Shown: piece after piece, positions 1-6,604 of the stretch
How positions within the stretch are numbered: position 1 is the first letter of the stretch
Layout: each line of letters begins with the position of its first letter
Assembly: GCA_027293245.1 (NCBI GenBank)
Contig: JAPUFZ010000111.1
Coordinates: 1 to 10,690, forward strand
From: Gammaproteobacteria bacterium
GTDB taxonomy: Bacteria > Pseudomonadota > Gammaproteobacteria > GCA-001735895
Direction: 5' to 3'
DNA length: 10,690 bases
Translations under genes and position numbers: made by a program
Notes under the pieces: generated by a model
What the model was told of the DNA's origin: nothing
Databases searched by the model: none
What the model saw: the letters and a program-made list of their open reading frames with translations, nothing else

Positions 1-86
1 AATAAATCGTTGAAAGGTTTGGCAAAAAGCGCTTTAATTTGCGCGAGCGTCCAGTCGTGTCGGATCGGTTGTACTAAATCGGTCAT
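1..86 (-). CDS. bioB: Biotin synthase, N-terminal fragment (runs off the left edge)
   Basis: Reading the minus strand from the ATG at 86-84 gives 28 codons that remain open to the window edge. The peptide begins MTDLVQPIRHDWTLAQ and continues with LFAKPFNDL. This matches the start of BioB proteins, where a short variable head is followed by R-x-x-W-[TS]-x-x-[EQ]-[IV]-x-x-L-[FY]-x-x-P-[FL]-x-[DE]-L. BioB is a radical-SAM enzyme that inserts sulfur into dethiobiotin in the last step of biotin synthesis. Its Fe-S cysteine motif would lie beyond the edge, so the identification rests on the N-terminal match and on the divergent comF neighbour, a common arrangement in gammaproteobacteria. No clear Shine-Dalgarno sequence precedes the ATG. 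Confidence 0.8.
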   Translation of the reverse strand, partial: MTDLVQPIRHDWTLAQIKALFAKPFNDL

Positions 87-101
87 GTTTATCGGGGCCG
101 G

Positions 102-130
102 ATTACAATAGAACACCAAGTCTATTGCAA
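102..130 (-). promoter_or_regulatory. Candidate sigma-70 promoter of bioB
   Basis: On the minus strand TTGCAA (130-125) and TGTAAT (107-102) are separated by exactly 17 bp. They match the -35 and -10 consensus at 4/6 and 5/6 positions. Transcription would begin near 95, leaving a leader of only about ten bases before the bioB ATG. The promoter is almost fully covered by the inverted repeat described separately, a layout expected for a repressor-controlled promoter. This is a by-eye prediction. Confidence 0.45.
103..130. promoter_or_regulatory. Inverted repeat in the bioB/comF gap, possible operator
   Basis: TTACAATAGA (103-112) and TCTATTGCAA (121-130) are inverted copies matching at 9 of 10 positions and separated by 8 bp. 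The inner seven (CAATAGA/TCTATTG) are perfect. The site covers the predicted bioB promoter and also a TACAAT hexamer (104-109) that could serve as a -10 for comF. It does not match the usual BirA operator halves (TTGTAAACC/GGTTTACAA), so the binding protein is unknown. It could also be chance. Confidence 0.4.
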
Positions 131-145
131 CAAAGGGAATAGTCA

Positions 146-829
146 ATGTCAGGAAGACGATTTCAAACAGCGTTTTACCAGCTGGTCAGCCGCATACTCG
201 ATCCGGCCTTATGCCTCGGATGTGCGCATTCAATCAAACCCCTGCAGTTTTATTGTGTCAATTGCATTGCGACACTGACACGCGTCAATAATCCCTGTGG
301 CCTCTGTGGCCTCGAAAACAAAAGAGGCGAAACCCTGTGTGCCGCCTGCCTGTTTGATCCACCGCGTTGGCAAAACCTGGTGGCACCGTTGAAATACCAG
401 GGGCTGACTCGAGATCTGCTCCTGCAACTGAAATACGCCGACAGCCTGCATCTTGCTAATAGCCTGGTGACCCGTTTTATCGACGCCTTTGCCAATATTC
501 ATCCAGCTCCCGAAATATTGTTGCCGGTACCCTTGCACCACCAACGTTTGCTAGAACGCGGTTACAATCAGGCCTTCGAAATTGCCAGAATTCTGTCGCA
601 GGCACTCGACATTCCTGTCGATACCCAGTCCCTGCGCCGTATTCGTAATACCGCTAGTCAGTCGGGCCTCAGTGCGCACCTGCGCGAAAAAAATATTCTC
701 GGGGCATTTGCTTACCAGCCAACCAGACCCTGGTCCCGGGTTGCCGTGGTTGATGACATCATCACGACTGGCTCGACCGCCAGCGAGATCACCAAAACCC
801 TGCACCGGGCGGGTTGCCCCCACGTCTAA
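146..829 (+). CDS. comF: ComF family phosphoribosyltransferase-like protein, C-terminus cut by an in-frame TAA
   Basis: The 227-residue protein has the two-part ComF layout. An N-terminal zinc-binding region carries four CxxC pairs (C23/C26, C37/C40, C51/C54, C65/C68). A type I phosphoribosyltransferase fold follows, with LPVPLHHQRLLERGYNQA at 126-143 and the PRPP loop VAVVDDIITTGST at 199-211. ComF proteins act in natural transformation, in handling incoming single-stranded DNA in the cytoplasm. AAGGGA at 133-138, 7 nt before the ATG, supports the start. The stop is odd: after HV comes TAA (827-829), and the same frame then reads IWGLGRASKD up to TAG at 860-862. That tail resembles the V-W-x-L-x-R ending common in ComF/GntX proteins. 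A CAA-to-TAA change would explain it, so the gene may be a recent nonsense allele, may tolerate the loss, or may reflect a sequence error. Confidence 0.9.
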   Translation: MSGRRFQTAFYQLVSRILDPALCLGCAHSIKPLQFYCVNCIATLTRVNNPCGLCGLENKRGETLCAACLFDPPRWQNLVAPLKYQGLTRDLLLQLKYADSLHLANSLVTRFIDAFANIHPAPEILLPVPLHHQRLLERGYNQAFEIARILSQALDIPVDTQSLRRIRNTASQSGLSAHLREKNILGAFAYQPTRPWSRVAVVDDIITTGSTASEITKTLHRAGCPHV

Positions 830-895
830 ATCTGGGGACTGGGTCGAGCCTCCAAAGACTAGAAAGCCCCTGATCAGATTAGCAGCCTGTCGGAC

Positions 896-1513
896 TTAGG
901 CCGGGCGTTGAACCACCAGCACATCACCAAACGAAGCGAATTGGCTGGCACCGAGGCGTGCCAGGGGCCGGACCTGGTCTGCAAGGATTTTCAATCGCCC
1001 CTGGTCATTGATTTCGACACAGCTATCATCGACATAAATTTCCCTGATTTCACCAAACAACAGTGATTGCTGGTTACTATTGCCGATGGTTTGAATTTGG
1101 TAACGCTCACACATGAGCGCAATTTTACAGTCGCTCAGCCGTGGCATATGGAAACCCTCGACCGGCGTTGTTTGCAAGTTGTTTGCCAGCACCTCCGATT
1201 CGCCGGGTGGCAAGGTAGCGGAAGACTGATTGAGTTCTGGTAATTGATCGCAGCTGGCGATATGGATTACAAATTGTGAACGCTGCTTGATGTTTCGCAA
1301 GCTGTCCTTTTCGCTGCCATTCTCCTGCAACCCGATCGACACCATGACCAGCGGCGGGTCGCTACATATCGCGTTAAAATACGAAAAAGGTGCCAGGTTG
1401 AAACTCGCATCGTCATTTTCCGACAGTATCCAGGCGATTGGACGCGGTAACACGGCTTGCGTCATCGTGAAATAAGTCAGTGGCGTGGATAAGTCGTCAA
1501 GTTTGATTTGCAT
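896..1513 (-). CDS. Flavin reductase-like, FMN-binding split-barrel protein
   Basis: The 205-residue protein belongs to the flavin reductase-like (DIM6/NTAB) family, which binds FMN in a split barrel. The family signature is clear near the N-terminus: RPIAWI at 24-29, then FNLAPFSYFNAICSDPPLVMVSI at 38-60, the stretch that typically contacts FMN. RPLARLG at 182-188 near the end is also typical. Members reduce flavin or act as flavoenzymes on small substrates, and sequence alone does not give the substrate. The gene starts 22 bp after the fumarase stop on the same strand, so the two are probably co-transcribed. AGAG upstream is a weak ribosome-binding site. It converges with comF across about 65 bp with no convincing terminator. 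Confidence 0.85.
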   Translation of the reverse strand: MQIKLDDLSTPLTYFTMTQAVLPRPIAWILSENDDASFNLAPFSYFNAICSDPPLVMVSIGLQENGSEKDSLRNIKQRSQFVIHIASCDQLPELNQSSATLPPGESEVLANNLQTTPVEGFHMPRLSDCKIALMCERYQIQTIGNSNQQSLLFGEIREIYVDDSCVEINDQGRLKILADQVRPLARLGASQFASFGDVLVVQRPA

Positions 1514-1535
1514 ATTAATCTCTGGTCAGGGTAGG

Positions 1536-3056
1536 TCAGGCGTGGAACTCAACTTCCAGCTGGCTAATTTTCTCGGCCCATAGCTTCGGCCCGGTTTGAT
1601 GAATGGATACACCCAGGTGATCGACCGCAACGGTGACCGGCATGTCTTCGAGTTCAAATTCATATATTGCCTCCATGCCCAGTTCGGGGAATCCAACAAC
1701 TTTTGAAGCTTTGATCGCCTGCGCCACCAGGTAAGCCGCGCCACCCACCGCCATCAGGTAAACCGATTCATAGTCCTTGATCGCTTCGATAGCCGTGGGT
1801 CCGCGTTCGGCCTTGCCGATCATACCCAACAGGCCGGTTTGCTCCAGCATGATACGGGTGAATTTATCCATACGCGTCGCCGTGGTGGGTCCCGCCGGGC
1901 CGACCACTTCGTCACGAATAGCATCGACAGGTCCGACATAGTAAATAAACCGCCCCCTCAAATCGACCGGTAAATCTTCACCCCTGGCAATCAAATCAAC
2001 CATTTTTTTGTGTGCTGCATCGCGCCCGGTCAGCATTTTGCCACTGAGCAACAAGGTATCTCCCGGTTGCCAGGTTTTGATCTCGTCGCGAGTCACGGTA
2101 TCCAGGTTGACACGCTTGACCTTGTCACTGGTTTCGCGCGTAATTTTAGGCCATTCATCGAGGCTCGGTGGGGTCAGTTTTGCCGCTCCGCTACCGTCGA
2201 GCACAAAATGCGTGTGTCGAGTTGCCGCACAGTTGGGGATAATCGCGACCGCCTTGTTGGCCGCGTGTGAGGGGTAGTCCTTGACCTTGACGTCCATTAC
2301 CGTGGTCAGACCACCGAGACCCTGTGCTCCGATTCCAAGCCGGTTAACCTTGTCGTAGATTTCCAGGCGCAATTCCTCGGCCCGATTGTTAGCACCACGT
2401 GCCTGTAAATCCTGAATATCGATGGGTTCGAGCAACGCTTCTTTTGCCAGCATCATCGCCTTCTCGGCCGTGCCGCCAATGCCGATCCCAAGCATCCCCG
2501 GTGGACACCAGCCAGCGCCCATCTGCGGCACCATTTCAAGCACCCAGTCAACCACCGAATCCGATGGATTGAGCATGACGAATTTTGACTTGGCCTCACT
2601 GCCGCCACCCTTCGCAGCGACATGAACCTCGAGCGTATCACCGGGTACGATATCGTAATGAATCACACCCGGGGTATTGTCGTTAGTGTTTTTTCGTGAG
2701 CCGTCCGGATCATCCAGGATCGAAGCACGCAATACGTTGTCCGGGTCCAGATAGGCGCGCCGAATACCTTCATTGCACATATCGGTGACCGACATTTGCG
2801 CCTGCCACTGTACCTCCATCCCGACCTTCAGAAATATTGTAACGATTCCAGTATCCTGGCAAATCGGGCGCCGGCCTTCCGCACACATACGCGAGTTGAT
2901 CAATATTTGCGCAATCGCGTCGCGCGCCGCCGGATTCTGTTCGCGTTGATAGGCCGCATCCATCGCGCGAATGAAATCAACCGGGTGGTAATAGGAAATA
3001 AACTGTAGCGCGCCAGCGATACTATCGATCAAATCGTCTTGCTTGATGACTGTCAT
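1536..3056 (-). CDS. fumA: Fumarate hydratase class I, two-domain [4Fe-4S] type
   Basis: The 506-residue protein interconverts fumarate and L-malate in the TCA cycle in the cytoplasm. The N-terminal alpha-type domain (about 1-285) has CQDTG at 66-70, GWCPPGMLGIGIGGTAEK at 182-199 and PNCAATRHTHF at 275-284. Cysteines 66, 184 and 276 are spaced like the three cluster ligands of structurally known class I fumarases. The C-terminal beta-type domain (about 290-506) has GPAGPTTATRMD at 386-397, which contains the threonine region implicated in catalysis, and GLLGMIGKAERGP at 408-420. The length fits the ~505-residue group, shorter than E. coli FumA. AAAGGGA lies a few bases before the ATG at 3056. 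Class I enzymes are oxygen-sensitive. The symbol fumA is assigned by family, and closely related enzymes are also named fumB or fum. Confidence 0.95.
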   Translation of the reverse strand: MTVIKQDDLIDSIAGALQFISYYHPVDFIRAMDAAYQREQNPAARDAIAQILINSRMCAEGRRPICQDTGIVTIFLKVGMEVQWQAQMSVTDMCNEGIRRAYLDPDNVLRASILDDPDGSRKNTNDNTPGVIHYDIVPGDTLEVHVAAKGGGSEAKSKFVMLNPSDSVVDWVLEMVPQMGAGWCPPGMLGIGIGGTAEKAMMLAKEALLEPIDIQDLQARGANNRAEELRLEIYDKVNRLGIGAQGLGGLTTVMDVKVKDYPSHAANKAVAIIPNCAATRHTHFVLDGSGAAKLTPPSLDEWPKITRETSDKVKRVNLDTVTRDEIKTWQPGDTLLLSGKMLTGRDAAHKKMVDLIARGEDLPVDLRGRFIYYVGPVDAIRDEVVGPAGPTTATRMDKFTRIMLEQTGLLGMIGKAERGPTAIEAIKDYESVYLMAVGGAAYLVAQAIKASKVVGFPELGMEAIYEFELEDMPVTVAVDHLGVSIHQTGPKLWAEKISQLEVEFHA

Positions 3057-3082
3057 AGGGTTATCCCTTTACGCAGGTATGT

Positions 3083-3088
3083 ATTCTA
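3083..3088 (-). promoter_or_regulatory. Possible -10 box upstream of the fumarase gene
   Basis: On the minus strand the gap between the ABC permease and fumarase contains TAGAAT (5/6 match to the -10 consensus) about 27 bp before the fumarase ATG. No good -35 hexamer stands 16-18 bp upstream. The 75-bp gap also shows no terminator, so fumarase could instead be read through from the ABC genes. Confidence 0.2.
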
Positions 3089-3131
3089 GGAGGCTGTCCG
3101 TAGTTTAACGTTTTAGCCTGGCAAAGTGTTG

Positions 3132-4145
3132 CTACTCCCAGCGAAATATTTTTGCGCCAACCACCAGTAACACCACACTCGACAGGCCCAGTACCAGCAA
3201 ATGATCGGAAATTTGCGTCAGCCCGGCACCGTCGATCATGATTTCCCGCGCTGCGGCGGTGATGTGGGTCAGTGGCAATATCAATGCAAATTTTTGCATC
3301 AATGGATGCGCGCCCTCCAGCGAAAACCAGACGCCGGAGAGAAACATCATCGGCCAACTGAAAAGATTGAGTAATCCATTCGCCACTTCTTCACTGGATA
3401 TACGCGCTGCGACTACCAGGCCACAACAAATCAGGCAGATACAACCGAGCGTGAACACCAGCAAAAGGTCGAAGTAAGACCCATCCATGCGAAAGTCGAG
3501 AAAAAAGTCCATGCCGATATAAATCGGGATGTTGACCACCAGTAATAGCCACAGGCGTGAAAAAATCTGCGCGGTGAGAAACTCAACCGATGTTACCGGG
3601 GTTGCATGCAGACGTTTGAGTACCCCCATCTTACGGTAGCGCACAATCACATAGCCGATACCGAACAGGGCCCCCCACATTATGTTCATTGCGATAATAC
3701 CTGGAATTACCCAGTCGATATATCGCACCTCGTCACCCTCGACCATGTTTTGTTGCAGCGTCTGTCCTGAATCGGCAAACGCGGCTATGAGTAATTTCTC
3801 GACGATATAACCGTTTGGGGAGGTCTGGTTAATCCAGTATTTGTGCGTATTCGCATCGAATAGCAGGTCGATCTGGTGACGCTCTATCTTGCGCAAATTG
3901 GCTTCGATGTCATCGACCTCGATAAACTTGATATAACGAGTTGTCTTGAACGCATCGGTTGCGCCTCCCGATTGCACCGCAGCTATCATCGCGACCTTGA
4001 ACTTTTCCGGATTGTCTTCAGTAAATGCATAGGTAAAACCAATTATTATTAACACCGGCATCAGCACACTCCAGGCCAGTGCCGATCGATCGCGAAAAAA
4101 TTCGGTATTTCGGGCCACAAACAGGGCGTAAACTCTATTCCACAT
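3132..4145 (-). CDS. ABC-2 type exporter permease
   Basis: The 337-residue membrane protein has the ABC-2 layout. There is one N-terminal transmembrane segment (about 23-41), an extracytoplasmic portion (about 42-145), then a five-segment core at about 148-168, 195-212, 224-247, 258-276 and 313-333. The segment KRLHATPVTSVEFL (177-190) between core helices matches the conserved cytoplasmic stretch of ABC-2 permeases that contacts the ATPase. Its ATG overlaps the ATPase stop codon (TGATG), and a strong AAGGAG lies 11 nt upstream (plus-strand 4157-4162), so translation is coupled. The pair should form a homodimeric exporter in the inner membrane. Families of this kind move drugs, lipids or polysaccharides, and the substrate cannot be told from sequence. 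Confidence 0.9.
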   Translation of the reverse strand: MWNRVYALFVARNTEFFRDRSALAWSVLMPVLIIIGFTYAFTEDNPEKFKVAMIAAVQSGGATDAFKTTRYIKFIEVDDIEANLRKIERHQIDLLFDANTHKYWINQTSPNGYIVEKLLIAAFADSGQTLQQNMVEGDEVRYIDWVIPGIIAMNIMWGALFGIGYVIVRYRKMGVLKRLHATPVTSVEFLTAQIFSRLWLLLVVNIPIYIGMDFFLDFRMDGSYFDLLLVFTLGCICLICCGLVVAARISSEEVANGLLNLFSWPMMFLSGVWFSLEGAHPLMQKFALILPLTHITAAAREIMIDGAGLTQISDHLLVLGLSSVVLLVVGAKIFRWE

Positions 4146-5029
4146 CAGGCGCGTAACTCCTTGCCGGTTAACTCCAGGAACAGGTCTTCAAGATCGCGTG
4201 CTCGAATTCGTAACCGGTTTAACGGCACCTCAAGCGCCAACAGTTTTTCAACAGTTTGGTTGACGTCAGCGGTCAGTATATGGGCGTTACCGTTTCGATA
4301 GGTTGCATTGAATTCAGACTCTCCGAGTTGACGCGGAATATCCTGTTCGTGTATTTGCACGACGACATCGTCAAAATGTTTGGCTAGCAAGGCATCGGGG
4401 GCATCGTGGGCAATGATGCGGCCATGGTCCATTATCGCTATCTCATCACACAACTCGTAGGCTTCTTCCATATAGTGTGTGGTCAGTAAAATAGTGGTTC
4501 CCTGCGCCTTTACCTGGCGCACCCGCTCCCAGAGATTGCGTCGCGACTGAGGATCGAGTCCAGTAGTGGGTTCGTCGAGAAAAAGTATTTTTGGCAAATT
4601 GATCAGTGCCATCGCCAGCAACAGGCGTTGTTTCTGCCCACCCGATATTTTACGCGTGTCCTGATGCAAAAAATCCTGCAACGAGTATTGCTCGACTAGC
4701 TCGTCAATGTCGGCTGAGCGCGGATAGAAGCGGCTATATAGAACCAGCATTTCACGTACCGTGACAAATTCCTGCAAGGCCGTATTTTGGAACATGATGC
4801 CGGCTTCGTTGCGAAACTGCTGGCCAAGCGGCTCACCGTTATAAAGAATACTGCCCGAGTCCGGCGTCTTGATGCCCTCCATTAACTCAATCGTGGTAGT
4901 TTTGCCGGCACCATTAGGCCCCAGTAAGCCGAAGCAGGAACCGGTGTGAATTTCAAAACTCACATCATTAACGGCGGTCAGCTTAGCAAATCGTTTTACC
5001 AGTTTAGATACCTGCAGGATGATTGGCAT
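4145..5029 (-). CDS. ABC exporter ATP-binding protein
   Basis: Taken from the ATG at 5029, this is a 294-residue ATPase of the CcmA/NodI-like drug-export class. Walker A is GPNGAGKT (37-44), the Q-loop glutamine is Q81, the signature is SGGQ (129-132), Walker B is ILFLDE (148-153) and the switch histidine is H185 in LLTTHYMEEA. The C-terminal ~80 residues are the extension usual in this class. The frame stays open to 5155, but the extra 42 residues have no family resemblance and would leave only 11 bp to the divergent ligase gene. Starting at MPIILQVSKLVKRF puts the ABC domain at the expected distance from the N-terminus. A weak GAGAC-type ribosome-binding site precedes it. ATP hydrolysis here drives the permease encoded next. 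Confidence 0.92.
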   Translation of the reverse strand: MPIILQVSKLVKRFAKLTAVNDVSFEIHTGSCFGLLGPNGAGKTTTIELMEGIKTPDSGSILYNGEPLGQQFRNEAGIMFQNTALQEFVTVREMLVLYSRFYPRSADIDELVEQYSLQDFLHQDTRKISGGQKQRLLLAMALINLPKILFLDEPTTGLDPQSRRNLWERVRQVKAQGTTILLTTHYMEEAYELCDEIAIMDHGRIIAHDAPDALLAKHFDDVVVQIHEQDIPRQLGESEFNATYRNGNAHILTADVNQTVEKLLALEVPLNRLRIRARDLEDLFLELTGKELRA

Positions 5030-5055
5030 CGTTGTCTCTATTGAAAAGTGAGCAG

Positions 5056-5061
5056 AGTATA
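5056..5061 (-). promoter_or_regulatory. Candidate -10 box of the ABC exporter operon
   Basis: TATACT on the minus strand (5/6 consensus) would place the transcription start about 20 nt before the ATG at 5029. The -35 region is AT-rich but has no good TTGACA match at standard spacing, so an activator may be needed or the call may be wrong. The site lies inside a loose inverted repeat, TGAGCAG (5049-5055) and CTGCTCA (5085-5091). Confidence 0.35.
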
Positions 5062-5131
5062 AACAGCCTGTGAATTGAAAACTACTGCTCATGCCAGCGA
5101 TGCCCTTATCAATTCCTTTGTAGATATCTGG

Positions 5132-5160
5132 TAGGCAAGTTTCCTGCTTCGACATATACT
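5132..5160 (+). promoter_or_regulatory. Candidate promoter giving a leaderless GCS2-ligase mRNA
   Basis: TAGGCA (5132-5137, 4/6) and TATACT (5155-5160, 5/6) are separated by 17 bp. The ligase ATG begins at 5167, just 6 nt after the -10 box, which is where transcription would normally start. No Shine-Dalgarno sequence fits between them. Together these suggest transcription starts on the A of the start codon. Confidence 0.4.
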
Positions 5161-5166
5161 CGGCGC

Positions 5167-6585
5167 ATGGGTGAAGAAATCAGTAAAGAGAATTTCGATG
5201 CGCAGGATTTCGATCGCTTTCACGAGCGCCTGGTCGAGGAAACCAGTTTCGTGCGCTCGCTTTTCGACCGACGGGCTTTTGACGATGCCAGCCGGGTGCT
5301 TGGCTACGAACTCGAGCTTTGCCTGGTCGATGCGCAGGGCCAGCCCAGCAAAGTCAATGCGCAGGTGCTCAACGATTGCGCAAACCCATTATTGACGCTG
5401 GAACTGGCGAAATTCAACCTCGAGATCAATGGCCATCCTTTTGTTGTAGACGCGGATGTATTGAGTCATATGGATGCCGATTTATCCGAACTTTACTATC
5501 AGGTTCAACAATCGGCACTCGGTTTCGGCGCCCATACCGTGCTGTTCGGTGTCTTGCCAAGCCTGCACCGTGCGCATTTGAACACCGACGAGTACATGTC
5601 CGAGCAGCATCGGTACAATCAACTCAGTCACCAGTTGATCAAGATGCGCGGGCGACCGGTACAGCTCGATTTACACGGTGAGGAACACCTGTCCATCGAA
5701 AAAAATGACGTCATGCTCGAGGCACTCGGCACCTCGCTACAGATACATATGCAGGTACCGTTTGACGAGGCCGTAGATACCTATAATGCGGCCCTGTGGG
5801 CGAGTATGCTGGTGTTGGGTGCGACCCCCAATTCACCATTGGTACTGGGCAAGTGTTGCTGGCAAGAATCCCGCATCGGCATTTTTAAACAGGCGGTTGA
5901 TACCCGCAATCCGCAGGAAATCCGCGACCACATTGTACCGAGGGTGCATTTTGGCAAGGCCTACATAGAATCCATATTCGACCTGTTTGAAGATAATTTT
6001 TACTACAGTCCGATCTTACCCGAGGTGATCGACAAACCGATTGAGGCCTTGCATCATTTTAACCTGCACAATGGCACCATCTGGCGTTGGGTACGACCTA
6101 TCCTGGGGCTAAATTCGAGTGGGGACTATCACTTACGGCTCGAACTCAGGGTCGTGCCTTCTGGTCCGACACTGCTGGACACGATGGCCAACACTGCTTT
6201 CTATCTCGGCCTTACCGAGGGATTAAAGCGATGCGGAGAAAATTTACGCGCGCTTGATTTCTCCACGCTGGAGACTGATTTCTACCGGGCCGCACAATAC
6301 GGTATGCGCTCGCAGGTACACTGGATAAACGGTTTTGAAGATTCGTTAAAAAACCTCATTCTGTCGCGGGCACTACCACTCGCCCGGCAGGGGCTGGAGA
6401 AAATTGGCATCATCGACTCGGCGCGCTTACTGGATATCATCGAGGCGCGTATGGTTTCAGAACAAACCGGCGCTAACTGGATATTGCAGCACTGGAAACA
6501 GCATGCAGATACTTCCCGGCTCGTGCAAACTTATCTGCAGCATGCCGACAGCAATACCCCGGTCCACTTATGGCCAGCGCCCTAA
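5167..6585 (+). CDS. GCS2-family glutamate-cysteine ligase (carboxylate-amine ligase)
   Basis: The 472-residue protein belongs to the GCS2 family of ATP-dependent carboxylate-amine ligases, which includes gamma-glutamylcysteine synthetases and YbdK-like enzymes. Visible landmarks are YELEL (47-51) with the metal-binding E-x-E pair, ELAKFNLEINGHP (79-91), LGTSLQIHMQVP (187-198), GATPNSPLVLGK (218-229) and RLELRVVPSGPT (324-335). A glutathione role is likely: ligation of cysteine to the gamma-carboxyl of glutamate in the cytoplasm. No gshB is in view and YbdK-type members have other or weak activities, so the exact substrate is open. No ribosome-binding site precedes the ATG, consistent with leaderless expression. 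The gene is divergent from the ABC exporter and converges on the response regulator with a 19-bp gap and no clear terminator. Confidence 0.85.
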   Translation: MGEEISKENFDAQDFDRFHERLVEETSFVRSLFDRRAFDDASRVLGYELELCLVDAQGQPSKVNAQVLNDCANPLLTLELAKFNLEINGHPFVVDADVLSHMDADLSELYYQVQQSALGFGAHTVLFGVLPSLHRAHLNTDEYMSEQHRYNQLSHQLIKMRGRPVQLDLHGEEHLSIEKNDVMLEALGTSLQIHMQVPFDEAVDTYNAALWASMLVLGATPNSPLVLGKCCWQESRIGIFKQAVDTRNPQEIRDHIVPRVHFGKAYIESIFDLFEDNFYYSPILPEVIDKPIEALHHFNLHNGTIWRWVRPILGLNSSGDYHLRLELRVVPSGPTLLDTMANTAFYLGLTEGLKRCGENLRALDFSTLETDFYRAAQYGMRSQVHWINGFEDSLKNLILSRALPLARQGLEKIGIIDSARLLDIIEARMVSEQTGANWILQHWKQHADTSRLVQTYLQHADSNTPVHLWPAP

Positions 6586-6604
6586 ACCAGCGTTAACTTT
6601 ATAA

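Noticed and set aside
230..544. Open frame opposite comF, and similar antisense frames opposite fumarase, the ligase and the kinase
   Set aside because: They lie wholly within well-supported genes, show no family resemblance, and are frame shadows.
3089..3120. AGGCT...AGCCT inverted repeat downstream of the ABC permease as a terminator
   Set aside because: Only 5 bp of stem with a 19-base loop and no T-run, so it is too weak to call.
5030..5155. N-terminal extension of the ABC ATPase up to 5155
   Set aside because: The extra 42 residues do not look like an ABC domain or signal sequence, and they would leave 11 bp for two divergent promoters. The ATG at 5029 fits the family start.
6586..6604. 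Terminator between the ligase and the response regulator
   Set aside because: The 19-bp gap and its flanks contain only a weak AACC/GGTT pairing, with no stable stem and T-run.
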